In this document: positions 25,288 to 34,534 of the stretch, piece by piece
Layout of the letters: each line of letters starts with the position of its first letter
Numbering within the stretch: the first letter of the stretch is position 1
Origin: Sphingobacteriaceae bacterium
GTDB taxonomy: Bacteria > Bacteroidota > Bacteroidia > B-17B0 > Aurantibacillaceae
Length of the DNA: 64,000 bases
Assembly (NCBI GenBank): GCA_016715905.1
Contig: JADJXI010000020.1
Span: forward strand, 372,001-436,000
Direction of reading: 5' to 3'
Position numbers and translations under genes: made by a program
The notes under the pieces: generated by a model
What the model was told of the DNA's origin: nothing
Databases searched by the model: none
The model's input: only the letters and a program-made list of their open reading frames with translations

Positions 25288-28200
25288 AATAGTATTTATA
25301 AATAGCGCCACGATCCGCTATCAGGAAATTGGTGTGGACGGTAATGTCCATTTTACCGGAACACAAGGTGTCGGAAAAAGTACACTTTTGCGAGCTATTC
25401 TTTTTTTCTATAATGCCGATACAACCAAATTAGGAATTCCAAGAGAGAAAAAATCGTTTGCAGAATATTATTTCAATTATTCCGGCAGTTACATTGTCTT
25501 CGAGGTGGCTGGCGAAACAGGACAGTTTTGTGTGCTTGCTTACAAACAATCAGGCAGAATAGCCTTCCGTTTTATTGACATTCCGTTTAAGATGGATTAT
25601 TTTGTTGAGGGATCACTTGCTTATGATTCATGGGACAAGATTAGAGCCAACCTCGATAAAGCAGGCATTGATTATTCAAATAAGATAGAACGCTACGAAG
25701 AATACCGTAATATTCTGTACGGAAATAATGAAGGGAAAAGCGCATACAAAAAGTATGCAATCCTTGAAAGTAAGTTGTATCAGAACATTCCAAGAACAAT
25801 ACAAAATGTTTTTCTTAACTCTAAACTAGAAGCTGATTTTATTAAGAAAACAATTATTGATTCCATAAGTGAAGATGATCTCGAAATTGATCTTGGAATA
25901 TATAAGCATCATTTGATAGATTTTGAGAATGAGTTTAAGGACATTGAGACATTCAAAAATAAAAAGGTAAAGGAGAAGGCGGAGAAAATTATTTTATATC
26001 ACAATCACATCCTAAAGGCAATGGCTGATAAGCGAGAGAACTTGTTGCTTCTTGATTATACAGCAGCGTTAGATGAGAAAAAATTGCCCGCACTTGAAAA
26101 GAAAATTAGCACTTTAAACTCAAATTTAATAAAGGAAAAATCAAATCTGTCAGAATTTGAATCTGCTTATAATTCAAAAGTAGCTACCCTTAATGCTGAA
26201 AAAGGAGAAATAGAGGGCAAGAAAAAAATAGCTGAAACCAAGAAAATATTCTATAAGGAAAAAAAGATTGACGAAATAGTTTTACGAGTAAATAAAAAGA
26301 GTGAATTAGTAAACCGCAAAAACTCTCTTGAAAAAGAAAAATCGATCATTTTAACTGAATTTAAGAGTATTGAAGAAAAGTATAAGGTTCTATCAGAACG
26401 GTTGGCAAATGATTTTAAAGAAAATACTAACCTTCAAGATTCAAAAAAAGTAGAGTTAAGAAACGAACTTAATTCATTTATTGAGCAGGCCAATACGGAT
26501 TTTGAAGATATTGAGAGTGAAATAAAGGCTCAATTCAAAGGTAAAATGGCTGCGGCGAATGAATCAGTTGTAAAGGCTCAAGCAAATTTAACCGAATTAG
26601 AGAAAAAGGAAATCGAATTGCGGAACAAAAAATTTTATGAAAAAGAACTTGATGTAACCATAAAAACCATTTCGGAGAATGAAAAATTAGTCAAAGACTA
26701 TCAGTCAACTATTAAGCTTGCTGAAGCTGAAAAGTTGCGCTTGGGTCAAGAACTCGATCATGAAAAAAATAAGATTGAATTGGAATACCGTCAGTCTTAC
26801 GAAAAAAACGACACAAAACTAAAACAGCTAAGAAATGAGTTTGAAACTCTTATAGAACGAATAAATAATAGTAATAGTGCTTTTTTTGGATACCTAAATG
26901 AACAGTATCCGGGATGGGAAAATACAATAGGTAAAGTATGTCGTGAAGATATTATCTTCAACCAAGATCTTGCTCCTGAATTGGCGCAGGTAAATCAAAT
27001 GCTATTTGGAGTTAAACTAAACCTTGACGGCATTGAGGTAAAGACAAAGACTATTGAGGGATACAACAATGAAAAAGTTCAGCTCGAAAAACAGATTGAG
27101 ACCCTTAAGGCAAATATAACAGAACTCGCTACAAAAAAAGAAATAGACTTGGATAAACTGACCAAGAGAATTCAGATTAAAGTACGATCACAAAATGACA
27201 CTTCACAGCAACTTGACTTCAAATTATTGTCGTTAAATAATCAAAATCAGCAACTTTCAATCGATTTACAAGAATTGCAGAACAAAGCTAAACTTGAGAA
27301 GGATAAAGCTTTAGCCGAAATAATTGGTTTCCTTCAGAAGGCAAGACAGGAATTTGAAACTTCAAAAAAGGAACGTGAGTCGCTGAGTAATTCCCAAGAA
27401 GAACAAATTGCTACTAAACGAGCTGAGAGAAATCTTAAAATAGACGAATTAAAGTCTGTGCTTGGCAAGAATCTTAAAATTATTGATGAGTTAATACAGC
27501 AATTAAGAATCGCATTTGAAAGCGATAAAAACGAACTACAAAAGAGTAAACTTGCTGAACTTGAAGGTAAAGGTCTGAATACAGAAAGACTAAAGAATAT
27601 AGAAGATGCCCTTGAATTAGTTACTCAAGAGTTGAAATTTATTGACGAACACTTTGAGTTAACGATCCAGTATAAAAACGACAAGAAAGAATACATTGAT
27701 AAGCTGGATATTTTTAATACGAATCTGGTTTTAAAAGAAGAGGAAATTAGGGATGAATTGAAGAAGTATGATCGTAAAAAGAATGAAATTACCACGCTTC
27801 TTAACAAATTAAAAGGCGAATTAGATCAGGCAGATGATGAACATAAAAAAATAAAGAACCAGTTAGAAGAATATAGCCAGTTTAGATTATCAAAAGAATA
27901 TGAGCAGATTGCAAGCGAATCTCCGATTTCACTATCTGAGATTATACTAAGCCCAATAACCACTTATATCTCTACCATTAAATCGGCGCATTACAGCTAC
28001 ATAGATGAGTTAAATAACCTTACAACCGTTAGCAACGATTTTATTGGACGGTTTAATCATAATAATATTTTCAACTTTAAATCAATCACAGAATCAAACG
28101 ATTATTTGGTATTTGCCAATACTTTAAGGGAATTCATGGACGAAAACAAAATAGTTGAATATGAAAAGCGGGTAAATAAAAGATATGCTGATATAATAAA

Positions 28201-28933
28201 TATAGTTTCTAAAGATATATCCGACTTGATTTCAAAGGAAGGTGATATACAAAAGGTAATTGGCAAGATCAACAGTGATTTCAGGGAAAAAAATTTCGTG
28301 GGTGTTATTAGTCTCATTGAAATGAGAATTGAAGAAAGTGCCAATCGTGTAGTAGATATTTTAAAGCGTATTAAATCCTTTAATGCTGATAATAATTATG
28401 GTTCTTTAGGTGGAAATGAGCCTAATTTATTTAGCAGTGAAAGTGATGAGAAGAAAATATCTCAGGCAATAGAATTGTTGACATTATTGGTTAAGGAAAT
28501 CAAAGATGCCAAAAACAATCACATCCGTATTTCAGATTCCTTTGAATTGAAATTCCGAGTTGTGGAAAATCAAAATGATAGCGGGTGGGTAGAGAAATTA
28601 TCAAATGTTGGTTCAGAAGGAACGGATATTCTTGTAAAAGCAATGATAAATATTATGCTGCTCAATGTTTTTAAAGATAGCGCCTCCCGTAAGTTTAAGG
28701 ATTTCCGGCTCCATTGCATGATGGACGAGATTGGCCGACTGCACCCTGGAAATGTGAGAGGGATTCTAAAATTTGCGAACGATAGAAATATTCTTCTGAT
28801 TAACGGCTCCCCAATTGAGAGGGATGCTTTGGCATATAAACATGTCTATGAATTAAGGAAAGATCAAGATAAAAACACTCGCGTAAAGCGCTTAATTTCG
28901 TCCAAAAATGAGGCTTCCGCTTCCAATAGCTAA
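25271..28933 (+). CDS. jetC: Wadjet JetC / MksB-like SMC ATPase
   Basis: About 1220 residues from the ATG at 25271 (MRQLTKIVF); an ATG at 25256 would add five residues. The Walker A is FTGTQGVGKSTLLR (about 31-40). A very long coiled coil (about 250-900) is broken by a hinge-like region around 530-580 (YLNEQYPGW, VCREDIIF). The C-terminal head has an ABC signature-like stretch (SNVGSEGTDILVKA) and a Walker B (LHCMMDEIG, about 1150). SMC-type JetC drives loop extrusion on plasmids, and the complex triggers cleavage by JetD. The length is within the MukB/MksB/JetC range. Confidence 0.88.
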   Translation: MRQLTKIVFINSATIRYQEIGVDGNVHFTGTQGVGKSTLLRAILFFYNADTTKLGIPREKKSFAEYYFNYSGSYIVFEVAGETGQFCVLAYKQSGRIAFRFIDIPFKMDYFVEGSLAYDSWDKIRANLDKAGIDYSNKIERYEEYRNILYGNNEGKSAYKKYAILESKLYQNIPRTIQNVFLNSKLEADFIKKTIIDSISEDDLEIDLGIYKHHLIDFENEFKDIETFKNKKVKEKAEKIILYHNHILKAMADKRENLLLLDYTAALDEKKLPALEKKISTLNSNLIKEKSNLSEFESAYNSKVATLNAEKGEIEGKKKIAETKKIFYKEKKIDEIVLRVNKKSELVNRKNSLEKEKSIILTEFKSIEEKYKVLSERLANDFKENTNLQDSKKVELRNELNSFIEQANTDFEDIESEIKAQFKGKMAAANESVVKAQANLTELEKKEIELRNKKFYEKELDVTIKTISENEKLVKDYQSTIKLAEAEKLRLGQELDHEKNKIELEYRQSYEKNDTKLKQLRNEFETLIERINNSNSAFFGYLNEQYPGWENTIGKVCREDIIFNQDLAPELAQVNQMLFGVKLNLDGIEVKTKTIEGYNNEKVQLEKQIETLKANITELATKKEIDLDKLTKRIQIKVRSQNDTSQQLDFKLLSLNNQNQQLSIDLQELQNKAKLEKDKALAEIIGFLQKARQEFETSKKERESLSNSQEEQIATKRAERNLKIDELKSVLGKNLKIIDELIQQLRIAFESDKNELQKSKLAELEGKGLNTERLKNIEDALELVTQELKFIDEHFELTIQYKNDKKEYIDKLDIFNTNLVLKEEEIRDELKKYDRKKNEITTLLNKLKGELDQADDEHKKIKNQLEEYSQFRLSKEYEQIASESPISLSEIILSPITTYISTIKSAHYSYIDELNNLTTVSNDFIGRFNHNNIFNFKSITESNDYLVFANTLREFMDENKIVEYEKRVNKRYADIINIVSKDISDLISKEGDIQKVIGKINSDFREKNFVGVISLIEMRIEESANRVVDILKRIKSFNADNNYGSLGGNEPNLFSSESDEKKISQAIELLTLLVKEIKDAKNNHIRISDSFELKFRVVENQNDSGWVEKLSNVGSEGTDILVKAMINIMLLNVFKDSASRKFKDFRLHCMMDEIGRLHPGNVRGILKFANDRNILLINGSPIERDALAYKHVYELRKDQDKNTRVKRLISSKNEASASNS

Positions 28934-29759
28934 AAAGTTACTCCTGCTTAAAACCAGTCGGGAAGTTTCATCGAGTCAATTGAATCGATCTTTTTCGTCT
29001 GCGCTTATTTCTGACGGTATCCTTATTAGAAAAGTAATAGGCAGGACAAAGGCCAAGCTACATCTCCAAAATCCCGATTTACTGGATAACTATTTAAAAA
29101 ACAAATACGGGATCAATGATCTTGAAAAATATATTGTCGGATTAGAGAACGATGATATAACCGGGAAGGAGGCCGTGGAAATTAGTAATAATACCAAGAT
29201 CAAAAGGACTCGCCATTTCAAAGGTTTTCTTATTAATAGCCTTTTACCATTTTCATATTATTTAAATGGCGAACCTCACGAATTTCAGCCCCGACAGGGC
29301 AGTTTTTTATTCATTCATGATTATGAGACCTTTTCAATTCCTGAAACATTTACGATAATAGGAATAGAAAATCCTGAGAATTTCCGATTTATTGAACGGC
29401 AGCAAAACCTTTTTTCAAAATTTAATCCAATTTTTGTAAGTCGTTACCCTCAAAGCGGTGATTTAATAACATGGTTGAAAGGCATAAAAAATTCGTACAT
29501 ACACTTTGGAGATTTTGATTTCGCAGGCATCCACATTTACCTGTATGAATTCAAAAAACACCTTTTGGATCGGGCAAATTATTTTATTCCGTCTGAAATT
29601 AAATTATTAATACAGAAAAATGGGAATAGAGAACTTTATAATACTCAACTTCGATTAAAAACCAGTATTCTCCAGTTTAATGATCCCCAAGTTCAACCTT
29701 TAATTGACATTATATCGGATGAAAAAAAAGGACTTGAACAGCAAGCTTTAATTGAATAG
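28908..29759 (+). CDS. jetD: Wadjet JetD / MksG, Toprim-type nuclease subunit
   Basis: 283 residues, starting inside the end of jetC (26-base overlap). The C-terminal part has YIHFGDFDFAGIHIY (about residues 198-212): the D-x-D of a Toprim/topoisomerase VI A-like centre as in JetD, preceded by a conserved glutamate-bearing strand (FTIIGIENPENFRF). JetD cuts circular plasmid DNA when the SMC motor stalls. It is smaller than some family members (about 380), the N-terminal arm being short. Together with jetABC it makes a complete system. Confidence 0.82.
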   Translation: MRLPLPIAKKLLLLKTSREVSSSQLNRSFSSALISDGILIRKVIGRTKAKLHLQNPDLLDNYLKNKYGINDLEKYIVGLENDDITGKEAVEISNNTKIKRTRHFKGFLINSLLPFSYYLNGEPHEFQPRQGSFLFIHDYETFSIPETFTIIGIENPENFRFIERQQNLFSKFNPIFVSRYPQSGDLITWLKGIKNSYIHFGDFDFAGIHIYLYEFKKHLLDRANYFIPSEIKLLIQKNGNRELYNTQLRLKTSILQFNDPQVQPLIDIISDEKKGLEQQALIE

Positions 29760-29776
29760 TAAATGGATATTGTTAT

Positions 29777-30967
29777 ATGAAATTACTAATAAACTCATCG
29801 GACTTAGAAAAGGAATTTCTACGGCTTGCGAAACAATACAAGAAATACTATTGGGCAACTGCATGGGCTGGCATTTCATCAAAGGTTTTTTCCGATTTGA
29901 CATCAAGGGCAGGAAAAATTGAAAAGATGATCATAGGTATTCATTTTTATCAAACGCATCCGGATTTCATAGAGAAATTTCTAGAAACAAGCTCAGTTCG
30001 TTTCATAATGCAACCTACTGGTACGTTTCATCCTAAGTTATATTTGTTCTATAACAACAGTAATGACTGGGAATTACTTATTGGTAGTGCGAACTTCACT
30101 AATGCCGCATTTTCATTAAATACAGAGGCAACAATATTGGTAAGTAGCAAGAGTGATAATTCCGAAGACGTTTTAAAATCTGCTTTTAAACTGATCGAAG
30201 AAAGTTGGGATAACGCAAAAAAAGTATCAAAAACCGAACTTGAACATTACCGAATTGCATGGAAAAACCACAAACCCAAAGTAGATAGTTTATCAGGTCA
30301 ATATGGTGGTGCAAAAAAAGTAAGAAAACCCCTTCATCAAGTCCCTATGGCGATTATGACATGGAAGGATTTTATTCATAAAGTTAATTACGAACCCCAT
30401 CATGGTCCGGAAAGTCGTTTAGCAGTTATTGCAAAATGTAAAGAATTATTTGAAAGCGTTGATCATTTCAGTCAACTTAAAGGAGAGGAAAGAAAATTCA
30501 TTGCAGGTATTCCAAACAAAATGAAAGGAGCAGAAAGTTTAGATTGGGGTTTGTTTGGAAGTATGAAAGGCGCAGGAGTATTTAAAAACAAGATAATCAT
30601 CAATGATATTAATATTTCAAACGCCTTAGACCAAATTCCTTTGCAGGGACAAATCACAAAAACCCACTATGATAATTTTATAAAGCATTTTACAAAAGCA
30701 TTTTCCGGGGTTGGGACAGCATCAAGACTTTTAGCTATGAAAAGACCGGACACGTTTATTTGTTTTGTAAGTAAAAACAAATCGCTTCTCTGCAAAGACT
30801 TTGGGATTCAACAAGCAAATATGGATTACGAAAGATATTGGACGGATGTGATCGTTAGTATATTTGACTCGGAGTGGTGGCTACATCCTTCTCCAAAGAA
30901 TAACCAAGAAGAAAAAATTAGCGAGGCCAGAGCAGCCTTTTTAGACGCTTTATATTATGAGGGATAG
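29777..30967 (+). CDS. PLD-like nuclease domain protein linked to the Wadjet operon
   Basis: 396 residues. The N-terminal domain has one HKD-type motif: FHPKLYLF (His about 86, Lys about 88) and, some 20 residues later, IGSANFTNAAF. This is the PLD-family arrangement found in restriction-type and DNA-repair nucleases, usually acting as dimers. The C-terminal 200 residues are unrecognised (RLLAMKRPDTFICFVSKN). It starts 17 bp after jetD on the same strand and is probably cotranscribed. It could add a nuclease effector or be a separate defence gene. Confidence 0.72.
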   Translation: MKLLINSSDLEKEFLRLAKQYKKYYWATAWAGISSKVFSDLTSRAGKIEKMIIGIHFYQTHPDFIEKFLETSSVRFIMQPTGTFHPKLYLFYNNSNDWELLIGSANFTNAAFSLNTEATILVSSKSDNSEDVLKSAFKLIEESWDNAKKVSKTELEHYRIAWKNHKPKVDSLSGQYGGAKKVRKPLHQVPMAIMTWKDFIHKVNYEPHHGPESRLAVIAKCKELFESVDHFSQLKGEERKFIAGIPNKMKGAESLDWGLFGSMKGAGVFKNKIIINDINISNALDQIPLQGQITKTHYDNFIKHFTKAFSGVGTASRLLAMKRPDTFICFVSKNKSLLCKDFGIQQANMDYERYWTDVIVSIFDSEWWLHPSPKNNQEEKISEARAAFLDALYYEG

Positions 30968-31044
30968 TTGTTTGTATAGTAAAAAACTCTCAGGCTTTCT
31001 TACTATAACATTGCCTTTTCATTATTTTTTAATACATTCATATT

Positions 31045-32499
31045 ATGAAAAAAGGACATTTAATCATCTTGATAATTTTACTTTCAAAATTATCATTCAG
31101 TCAAAATTGTAGCTGTGCAGATAATTTTGTTTGGCTCAAAGAAACGTTCGAAAAAAATGACGCAGGGTTTCAATATGTACTGGACAAGAAAGGCGAAGTA
31201 GACTATAAAAAGCATACAGACATTTATTCTGAGAAAGTAAAAACCATTACAGACAAAGAACTTTGTGCTAAGGCACTTTTAGAATGGTTACGCTATTTCC
31301 GTAGAGGCCATTTATGGTTGAAATCTTTAGCTAAAGCAGAGGTGTCTGAAAAGGAAAATGTAGATAATGACAAAATCCGAAAACAATTTAAAGACTGGGA
31401 AAAGTATGCGTATAATGAAAAGGAATTCAATTCCTACATTTCCCAATTAAAAAAGCCAACATTAGAAGGCATTTGGTCATCACCGCCCTATAAAATTGGC
31501 ATAAGAAAAGTCAATGATGAATACATTGGGTTTGTTCTTGAAGCTGATGGTGTCTATTGGACAAAGGCGCAAGTTAAATTTAGAATCAAAGATGATAATA
31601 GCAAAATAAGCGGAACCTATTACATGAGGGATCACTCTGCATCAGAAATCAAAACCGCTAAATTTCTCGGCAACAATTATTTTAGTCTTGGTTCTTCCCT
31701 ATTCAAGCGGATTGCGCCAATATTTCCTGCGGACAAATCTCTTGACTTGTCTTTTAAATTCGAATCCACGGAGATCCCTTTATTTGAAAAACTATCAAAC
31801 ACAACTGTTATACTCAGGATTCCCTCATTCGACGGTTCCGCCAAAAAACAAATTGATAGCATAATTGTCGCTAATATGGAAACCATTACAAAAACAGAAA
31901 ATCTTATTATTGACTTACAGGATAACGGCGGCGGAAGTGACGGTAGCTTTGAAAAACTAATTCCTCTTATTTATACAAATCCTATACGGGTGGTTGGGAT
32001 GGAGCTATTATCCACTCCGTTGAACAATAAACGAATGGAAGAATTTGCAAATAATCCAGATGCTTCACCAGAAGATAAAAAATGGGCAAGAGAAACTGCG
32101 GATAAATTAAATAAGAACTTAGGAAAGTTTGTAAACCTAGATAGTTCCATTGTGGATATTGAAACTTCAGATACAATGTATGCTTATCCAAAAAAAGTTG
32201 GTATAATAATAAATGGAGGATGTGGTAGTACTACTGAACAGTTTATTTTAGCGGCTAAGCAAAGTAAAAAAGTAAAGTTATTCGGAACGACAACTTTTGG
32301 AAGCCTTGATATTTCAAATATGTTTTCGGTTAAGTCTCCTTGCAATGATTTAGAATTAGGTTATTGTTTATCAAAGAGCTATCGTATTCCAGACTTTACA
32401 ATAGACGGTAAAGGATTACAGCCCGATTATTATATTGACAAAGAAATTCCAAATTACGGGTGGATTGAATATGTAAATCAAATTTTAAACACTCCATAG
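31045..32499 (+). CDS. Secreted S41 family peptidase-like protein
   Basis: 484 residues. The signal peptide is MKKGHLIILIILLSKLSFSQ. The C-terminal half has the tail-specific-protease fold: NLIIDLQDNGGGSDGSFEKL (oxyanion strand) and IIINGGCGSTTEQFILAAK, where the serine in GSTTE and the downstream Lys (AAK) would be the Ser-Lys dyad. The upstream region (about 25-210) is a helical N-terminal domain. No PDZ domain is clear. It probably acts in the periplasm or at the surface. It lies after the defence genes but has its own 77-bp leader. The substrate is unknown. Confidence 0.8.
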   Translation: MKKGHLIILIILLSKLSFSQNCSCADNFVWLKETFEKNDAGFQYVLDKKGEVDYKKHTDIYSEKVKTITDKELCAKALLEWLRYFRRGHLWLKSLAKAEVSEKENVDNDKIRKQFKDWEKYAYNEKEFNSYISQLKKPTLEGIWSSPPYKIGIRKVNDEYIGFVLEADGVYWTKAQVKFRIKDDNSKISGTYYMRDHSASEIKTAKFLGNNYFSLGSSLFKRIAPIFPADKSLDLSFKFESTEIPLFEKLSNTTVILRIPSFDGSAKKQIDSIIVANMETITKTENLIIDLQDNGGGSDGSFEKLIPLIYTNPIRVVGMELLSTPLNNKRMEEFANNPDASPEDKKWARETADKLNKNLGKFVNLDSSIVDIETSDTMYAYPKKVGIIINGGCGSTTEQFILAAKQSKKVKLFGTTTFGSLDISNMFSVKSPCNDLELGYCLSKSYRIPDFTIDGKGLQPDYYIDKEIPNYGWIEYVNQILNTP

Positions 32500-32501
32500 C
32501 C

Positions 32502-34142
32502 TCATTCGATAATTATTTTTCTAACTGCTTTTTTTTCATTAGAAAGTATCTCGATCAAGTAAACGCCTTTTGGTTGTTGACTTAGATCGATGTACATATC
32601 GTTTATACCTGACACAGACCGTTCTTCTATTAATTTTTTACCCAAAATATTTCTAACAGTGATTTCTTTTAGTTTAGTCGAGCGAATTACAAATTTTCCT
32701 GAAGTAGGGTTTGGAAAAATATTGATCTTTTGGAATTCAGTAATTTCTTTTATTGAGGAAGGAATAGAGCCATTTTGAATAGCTGCAACAAAACAATTAC
32801 TTGAAGAAGAAACATCCGGTGCGGGAAACTGATAAGCACTACCATGTAAAGAAACCGCTGCATCATAATTTATTCCAACATAGACTAATGAATCAGTAAT
32901 CGCAAGTTCTCCACCCCAACAGTTGCACATCCCAAAGGTTATATGCTGTGACCAAATGTAATTCAGATTCTGATCGAGCTTTATTATTGCAAGTGCTTGT
33001 TCATTTGGTAATCGATCAAAGTGTATCGTATCATTGCCTATGCATAGCGAAGTATCAACTTGCGCTAATAAATAAACATTCCCATCGTCATCACTCTTCA
33101 GATCTTTTAACCAAAAAACCGTCGGATAGAGTGACTCAGGAAAACCAATATGTTTAATGTAATTACCTACTGAATCCGTTTTTATAATGTGATGAGTTCT
33201 TGTTGCCTTTGGAATGAGGAGTATATTATCATAAAAGCAGGAATCCCAACTATCCAAGCCCATATAAATATTGGAGTTGTTTGCTGTAAGCCCTTTTACA
33301 AACTGGTAATTATTGCCTCTTACAGCCTTAACCCATTTTGGATTCCCACTTATAGAGTATTTTGCAAGAAAGACGTCTGAAATGCTATTAGGAATTGTTG
33401 AAGCTAACGCCAAGGTATCGGAAATTCCTTCCAGCTTTAGAGTTGAGCCAAACCAAGAACCAGAAACCAAAAACCCATTGTTAGGTGCGTAAGTAATAGT
33501 GTTTGATCCTAAGCCATCGAAAGGTTGTTTTAAAGACCAGATATCATTTCCTGACGAATTCATTTTTTTCAAATGCGACTTAAAAGCATCATTATTATCG
33601 CAAGCAAGCTGATCAGTCCATGTAACAATAATTTCATCCGACTGAAAAGCGGTTACTGAAGTTCCAAGATCATCACAAGTGTCACCTTCATGCTTAAAAA
33701 AAACGGTCTTGCCATTCGCATCAAGTTTTGTAAGAAAATAGTCAAGAGTGCTCGCTGTCCTATGTAATGTGTCTGAGCCAATTCCAAAATAAGCATTGCC
33801 ACCAAACTGACCAGTTATAAAGCAGTTTGAATATTTATCAATACTCATGCTTCTACCCCATACGCTTGATCCCCATCCTCCACCAATCCATTGCACGTTT
33901 CCTGTATTATCAAGCTTTGTCACAAAAGTATTCAGACCAGTAAAAGCAAATGGCCCGTTACTCGCATTAAAGGTAGTTTTGGTTTGGCTCCATCCCATAA
34001 CATAAGGGAGGCCGGCGGAATTAAGCTTAAGACTCATCAATTGAGTCCCACTGTATGATGTAAATGGATAAGCCCATACCCAATTCTGCGCATGGGCAGT
34101 GATATTGAAAATACAGTATAATGAAAGTATAATTTTTTTCAA
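32502..34142 (-). CDS. Secreted protein with T9SS type A sorting domain
   Basis: About 546 residues. No ATG lies at the right place; I choose the TTG at 34142 (MKKIILSLYCIFNITAHAQ as read from TTG), which gives a clean signal peptide and lies about 15 bp after a TAATTTTG promoter box. The TTG at 34160 would overlap that box. The body resembles repeated beta-propeller units of SBBP-like type (KLDANGKTVF, KMNSSGNDIW, KLDQNLNYIW). The last 80 residues carry INIFPNPTSGKFVI and end KKAVRKIIIE, the type A T9SS signal. The substrate is unknown. It converges with the S41 gene (2 bp apart). Confidence 0.82.
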   Translation of the reverse strand: MKKIILSLYCIFNITAHAQNWVWAYPFTSYSGTQLMSLKLNSAGLPYVMGWSQTKTTFNASNGPFAFTGLNTFVTKLDNTGNVQWIGGGWGSSVWGRSMSIDKYSNCFITGQFGGNAYFGIGSDTLHRTASTLDYFLTKLDANGKTVFFKHEGDTCDDLGTSVTAFQSDEIIVTWTDQLACDNNDAFKSHLKKMNSSGNDIWSLKQPFDGLGSNTITYAPNNGFLVSGSWFGSTLKLEGISDTLALASTIPNSISDVFLAKYSISGNPKWVKAVRGNNYQFVKGLTANNSNIYMGLDSWDSCFYDNILLIPKATRTHHIIKTDSVGNYIKHIGFPESLYPTVFWLKDLKSDDDGNVYLLAQVDTSLCIGNDTIHFDRLPNEQALAIIKLDQNLNYIWSQHITFGMCNCWGGELAITDSLVYVGINYDAAVSLHGSAYQFPAPDVSSSSNCFVAAIQNGSIPSSIKEITEFQKINIFPNPTSGKFVIRSTKLKEITVRNILGKKLIEERSVSGINDMYIDLSQQPKGVYLIEILSNEKKAVRKIIIE

Positions 34143-34157
34143 CCTATCAGTTTTATA

Positions 34158-34165
34158 CAAAATTA
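34158..34165 (-). promoter_or_regulatory. Candidate -7 box (TAATTTTG) of the T9SS cargo gene
   Basis: The minus-strand octamer fits TAnnTTTG. The transcript would start near 34151, which supports the TTG at 34142 as translation start. Confidence 0.5.
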
Positions 34166-34432
34166 AGGTGAAAAATTTGTGCCAATTCCTTTCTTCGGTA
34201 AGAGCGTGTTTTAATAGCCAAAAGAGAGGCGAAAGAAGCTATTAAAAGTAATAGCAATACAAGTGGGTGCAAAATGTACTGAAAGGCGAGCTGATAAGGG
34301 GTAAATTAGTTGTCAGGACGGTTTTATCCGTCAAAAAACCGCTTTTAAGCGGGCAATTTTTAGCATATCTTTGTATAGACGGCTTCGACATTTAACCCCT
34401 CCGCCTGACAATACTATTTTGTTTTGTAATGT

Positions 34433-34526
34433 GGTTTCGACAGGCTCAACCACCAGGTTTCTACAGGCTCAAGTACCAAGTTACGAAAAGCTCAACCACC
34501 AAAGGGCGGCTGAGCTTATCGAAGCC
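34433..34526. repeat. Three tandem 23-bp repeats plus one inverted copy (REP-like)
   Basis: Units at 34433-34455, 34456-34478 and 34479-34501 share the pattern GGTTTCGACAGGCTCAACCA with drift. The stretch 34502-34526 is a reverse-complement copy (GGCTGAGCTTATCGAAGCC), so the array can fold into a stem. It ends only about 8 bases from the stop of the macroglobulin gene. Similar TTCGACAGGCTCA sequences are common intergenic palindromic repeats in bacteria. Confidence 0.75.
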
Positions 34527-34534
34527 TTGTTGTT

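Larger units (their letters stand above)
6418..34370. mobile_element. Putative accessory island carried by a serine recombinase
   Basis: A large serine recombinase gene lies at the left end, followed by small unknown genes and cargo: a channel, a regulator/PIN pair, a lanthipeptide cluster, a Wadjet operon, a PLD nuclease, an S41 peptidase and a T9SS cargo protein. Backbone genes resume at 34535. No relaxase, coupling protein or conjugation genes are visible, so it is not a full ICE. Exact ends are not established. The left end should be close to 6418-6437, and the right end is guessed from the last cargo-like gene and the repeat-rich intergenic segment. The stretch may be several insertions and not a single element. 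Confidence 0.4.
34143..34534. other. 392-bp intergenic segment: hairpins, promoter-like box and repeats
   Basis: It contains the promoter of the leftward T9SS gene and TTAATAGC/GCTATTAA arms near 34211-34245. Two small hairpins follow: GACGG/CCGTC at 34317-34332 and CCGCTT/AAGCGG at 34339-34352. Next are a rightward-facing TATCTTTG box near 34366 with no gene behind it, and the 23-bp repeat cluster described separately. I find no coding frame of quality. The right end of the island may lie here. Confidence 0.5.

Noticed and set aside
23534..28933. Housekeeping MukBEF condensin
   Set aside because: The fourth gene with a Toprim-like centre, the subunit sizes and the island location fit Wadjet/MksFEBG better.
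6418..34370. Prophage or complete conjugative element
   Set aside because: No capsid, tail, terminase, relaxase or secretion genes were found among the genes.
34433..34526. CRISPR array
   Set aside because: Repeats are contiguous without spacers, degenerate, and no cas genes are in the window.
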